Of a stretch of 7,250 bases of DNA, positions 5,503-7,250 are shown in pieces. Location: assembly GCA_013696265.1 (NCBI GenBank), contig JACCYX010000208.1, positions 1 through 7,250 of the forward strand, in the 5' to 3' direction. The notes below the pieces were generated by a model. It was given only the letters and a program-made list of their open reading frames with translations, searched no databases and was not told the origin of the DNA. The stretch's first letter is position 1, and the number at the start of each line of letters is the position of its first letter. Position numbers and translations under genes: made by a program. Source of the DNA: Chloroflexia bacterium (lineage in GTDB: Bacteria > Chloroflexota > Chloroflexia > Thermomicrobiales > UBA6265).

Positions 5503-6192
5503 ATGACGACCGATTTCAGCCCACCGTTCGTCCAGGAGTGGCTCGCCACCATCCAGCCAGCGAGCTTCGAGGAAGCGATTCCGGAACCGGCGTCCGCGGC
5601 GATCTTCTCCGCCGACATGATCAACGGCTTCCTGCATTTTGGACCGCTGGCGTCGGATCGGGTCAGGGCCCTGGCCGATCCCGTTGCGTCACTTTTCGAA
5701 CGCGCCTGGGAGCACGGCGTCCGGAATTTCGTCCTCTGCCAGGATACCCACCACCCGGAGACACCGGAGTTCGACGCCTACCCGCCGCATTGCCTGGTCG
5801 ATTCCCCCGAGTCGGAGACAGTTCCGGAACTCGCGAACCTGCCGTTCGCCGACGCCTTCACGATCGTCGAGAAGAATTCCCTCAGCCCGTCGATCGGCAC
5901 CGCCCTGGACGACTGGCTCTCGAAGCACCGCGAGGTCACGACCGCGATCGTGGTTGGCGATTGTACCGACCTCTGCACCTACCAACTGGCGATGTACCTC
6001 CGGATGCGGGCCAACGCGCTGAACATCGCGGGCTACTCGGTAATCGTCCCCATGAACGCGGTTGCCACGTTCGACATTCCCCACACGGATACCCAATCGG
6101 CCAGCAATGCTCATCCGGCGGAGTTCTTCCACGAGGTGTTCCTCTACCACATGGCGCAAAACGGCATCGCGGTGGTGACGTCCATTTCGTGA
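5503..6192 (+). CDS. pncA: Nicotinamidase-like isochorismatase-family cysteine hydrolase
   Basis: This 229-residue protein of the isochorismatase superfamily would deamidate nicotinamide to nicotinate and ammonia in the cytosol. The visible triad is D38 (FSADMINGF), K124 (VEKNSLS) and C158 (GDCTDLCTYQLA). Metal ligands typical of nicotinamidases are D81 and H83 (CQDTHHPETPEF) plus H96 (YPPHCLVDSPESETVPEL); the PPHC and VPEL words are strongly nicotinamidase-like. I chose ATG 5503, with GGAGAGGA upstream. A GTG at 5461 in the same frame has no ribosome-binding site and would add 14 Pro-rich residues. An insert-like segment (175-207) and a C-terminus ending AVVTSIS follow the catalytic cysteine. 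The next gene is pncB, which uses nicotinate, and this strengthens the assignment. Another amide substrate remains possible. Confidence 0.85.
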   Translation: MTTDFSPPFVQEWLATIQPASFEEAIPEPASAAIFSADMINGFLHFGPLASDRVRALADPVASLFERAWEHGVRNFVLCQDTHHPETPEFDAYPPHCLVDSPESETVPELANLPFADAFTIVEKNSLSPSIGTALDDWLSKHREVTTAIVVGDCTDLCTYQLAMYLRMRANALNIAGYSVIVPMNAVATFDIPHTDTQSASNAHPAEFFHEVFLYHMAQNGIAVVTSIS

Positions 6193-6225
6193 TTCCATGG
6201 GTCTGAACATCTTGACCGGGACCTG

Positions 6226-6253
6226 TTGACGATCGAGCCGGGTGGCGGATACT
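6226..6253 (+). promoter_or_regulatory. Possible promoter for pncB
   Basis: TTGACG (6226-6231) and GATACT (6248-6253) are spaced by 16 bp in the 126-bp gap between the nicotinamidase gene and pncB. The -35 matches consensus at 5 of 6 positions and the -10 at 4 of 6. A second TTGACC lies 14 bp upstream at 6212 but lacks a matching -10. The genes may equally be co-transcribed from the upstream promoter. Confidence 0.35.
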
Positions 6254-6303
6254 TCGTTTGAAGGAACATCGCGAACAGCCAACCCGACATCAGCACCGGT
6301 TTC

Positions 6304-6310
6304 GAGGAGA
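6304..6310 (+). promoter_or_regulatory. Shine-Dalgarno site of pncB
   Basis: GAGGAGA is separated by 8 nt from the ATG at 6319 and supports that start. Confidence 0.7.
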
Positions 6311-6318
6311 ATCCTGGC

Positions 6319-7250
6319 ATGCCCACCGTCCAGAGCGGCCTGATCACGGAAGATCGGCCACGCCGCTACATCGCCGATCCCACGATTACCCCGATCCCAA
6401 CGGCGCTGTACACGGACCTCTATCACGTCGACGCCGCCTACGTGGCGTTGAAGAGCGGCCAGGTGGGCGAGGCGACGTTCGATCTCTACACCCGGTCGAA
6501 TCCCTTCGGCGGCGGGTTCATGCTCGTGGCAGGACTCGAACCGGCGCTCGACTATCTCCGCGCCTTCAAGTACACGCGAGACGACCGCGACTACCTCGAA
6601 CGGGTCAAGGGATACGAGCCGGAGTTCCTCGAATACCTGCGCACGCTGCGCTTCACCGGCCAGATCCAGGCCATACCCGAAGGGGAGATCGCCTTCCCCA
6701 ACGAGCCGCTGCTCAGGATCACCGCCCCGTTCCCCGAGGCGCTGATCATCGAGTCCGGCCTCTTGCGCTCGGTCGGGATCTCGACCCTGATCGCGACCAA
6801 GGCGGCGCGGCTCACCCTCGCCGCCAAGGGCCGCACCGTCGCCGATTTCGCCTTTCGCCGGGCGCACGAACCGTTCCTGGCCGCGCGCTCCGGCTACATC
6901 GGCGGCTGCGCCAGCACGTCGTTCGTCGCGGGCGCCCGGGAATACGACATTCCCGGCTCGGGCACGATCCCGCACGCCCTGGTCCAGGCGTACGCGGACG
7001 AACTTACGGCGTTCCGGGCGGTCGCCGCCTCCCTGCCCGAGTTTTCGCTCCTGCTCGATACCTACGATGTCGCCCAGGGGATCGACCACGCGATCACGGC
7101 GGGCAAGGAGGCACGCGAAGTCCACGGTCACCGGCTGAACGCGGTTCGCCTCGACAGCGGCGATCTCGACGCCGACAGCCGGATGTGCCGGACACGCCTC
7201 GATGAGGCCGGTATGGGCGAGGTGCGAGTCCTGGCGAGCGGCGACATCGA
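6319..7250 (+). CDS. pncB: Nicotinate phosphoribosyltransferase, 3' end cut by window
   Basis: PncB joins nicotinate to PRPP, with ATP hydrolysis, to make nicotinate mononucleotide in the Preiss-Handler NAD salvage route. The frame is open to the window edge, showing 310 of an expected 440-490 residues. Motifs in order are TALYTDLYHVDAAY (28-41), FDLYTRSNPFGGGF (54-67), FPNEPLLRITAPFPEALIIE (126-145), STLIATKAARL (155-165), FAFRRAHEP (177-185), GYIGGCASTSFVAG (192-205), GTIPHALV with H219 at the position of the phosphorylated histidine, and VRLDSGDL (276-283). The RRAH, GTxxH and RLDSGDL motifs together are diagnostic. The usual EFG before RRAH is DFAF here. The start is ATG 6319 with GAGGAGA upstream. 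It lies 126 bp after the nicotinamidase gene in the same orientation, so the two act on consecutive steps. Confidence 0.95.
   Translation, partial: MPTVQSGLITEDRPRRYIADPTITPIPTALYTDLYHVDAAYVALKSGQVGEATFDLYTRSNPFGGGFMLVAGLEPALDYLRAFKYTRDDRDYLERVKGYEPEFLEYLRTLRFTGQIQAIPEGEIAFPNEPLLRITAPFPEALIIESGLLRSVGISTLIATKAARLTLAAKGRTVADFAFRRAHEPFLAARSGYIGGCASTSFVAGAREYDIPGSGTIPHALVQAYADELTAFRAVAASLPEFSLLLDTYDVAQGIDHAITAGKEAREVHGHRLNAVRLDSGDLDADSRMCRTRLDEAGMGEVRVLASGDI

Noticed and set aside
6193..6318. Search for an NAD-related operator (NrtR/NiaR-like) or riboswitch before pncB
   Set aside because: No convincing palindrome or conserved riboswitch core could be seen by eye in this gap.
5689..7131. 480-residue open frame on the - strand antisense to the nicotinamidase and pncB genes
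   Set aside because: It covers two genes with clear catalytic motifs, has an Arg/Val/Gly-rich composition typical of a codon-bias shadow, and has no recognisable domain.
6258..7205. 315-residue + strand frame overlapping pncB
   Set aside because: Its product is a low-complexity Arg/Pro/Gly string. The frame starting at 6319 gives all PncB motifs instead.

Overview
The window is a gene-dense, high-GC bacterial chromosomal stretch with no sign of mobile elements, CRISPR, rRNA or tRNA. It holds eight protein genes, two of them cut by the window edges. Gene content and protein style (Dxs with a degenerate linker, RsmG with a YPRR tail, a DUF402 protein, a zinc-ribbon/J-domain protein, a PncA/PncB pair) would fit a Chloroflexota bacterium of the Thermomicrobia type. 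That placement is an inference from general resemblance, not from a marker gene.

Bases 1-2870 (+ strand) read as one tightly packed run: the 3' part of dxs (isoprenoid precursor synthesis), then rsmG (16S rRNA m7G methyltransferase) 13 bp later, then a DUF402-family gene whose GTG start overlaps the rsmG stop by 4 bp. A 49-bp AT-richer gap follows, ending in an unusually long Shine-Dalgarno match that leads into a SnoaL/NTF2-like gene (2920-3468). This gene converges on a trypsin-like serine protease gene on the - strand (4527-3520), and a hairpin lies in the 51-bp junction.

The protease has a complete catalytic triad, a canonical R|IVGG activation site and eight cysteines, but no visible signal peptide. 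It has its own 301-bp upstream region with a good sigma70-type promoter overlapped by a perfect 16-bp interrupted palindrome and a cluster of CATG/GCATG words. Behind that, also on the - strand, is a zinc-ribbon plus C-terminal J-domain protein (5392-4829) that starts with TTG.

From 5503 to the right edge the + strand carries an NAD-salvage pair: a nicotinamidase-like cysteine hydrolase and nicotinate phosphoribosyltransferase (pncB, cut by the window end). Together they would convert nicotinamide to nicotinate and then to nicotinate mononucleotide. A TATAAT-containing promoter candidate for the first gene lies inside the beginning of the divergent zinc-ribbon gene.

Most of the window is ordinary housekeeping. 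The parts most worth a second look are the leaderless, disulfide-rich protease with its palindromic promoter, and the zinc-ribbon/J-domain gene next to it.
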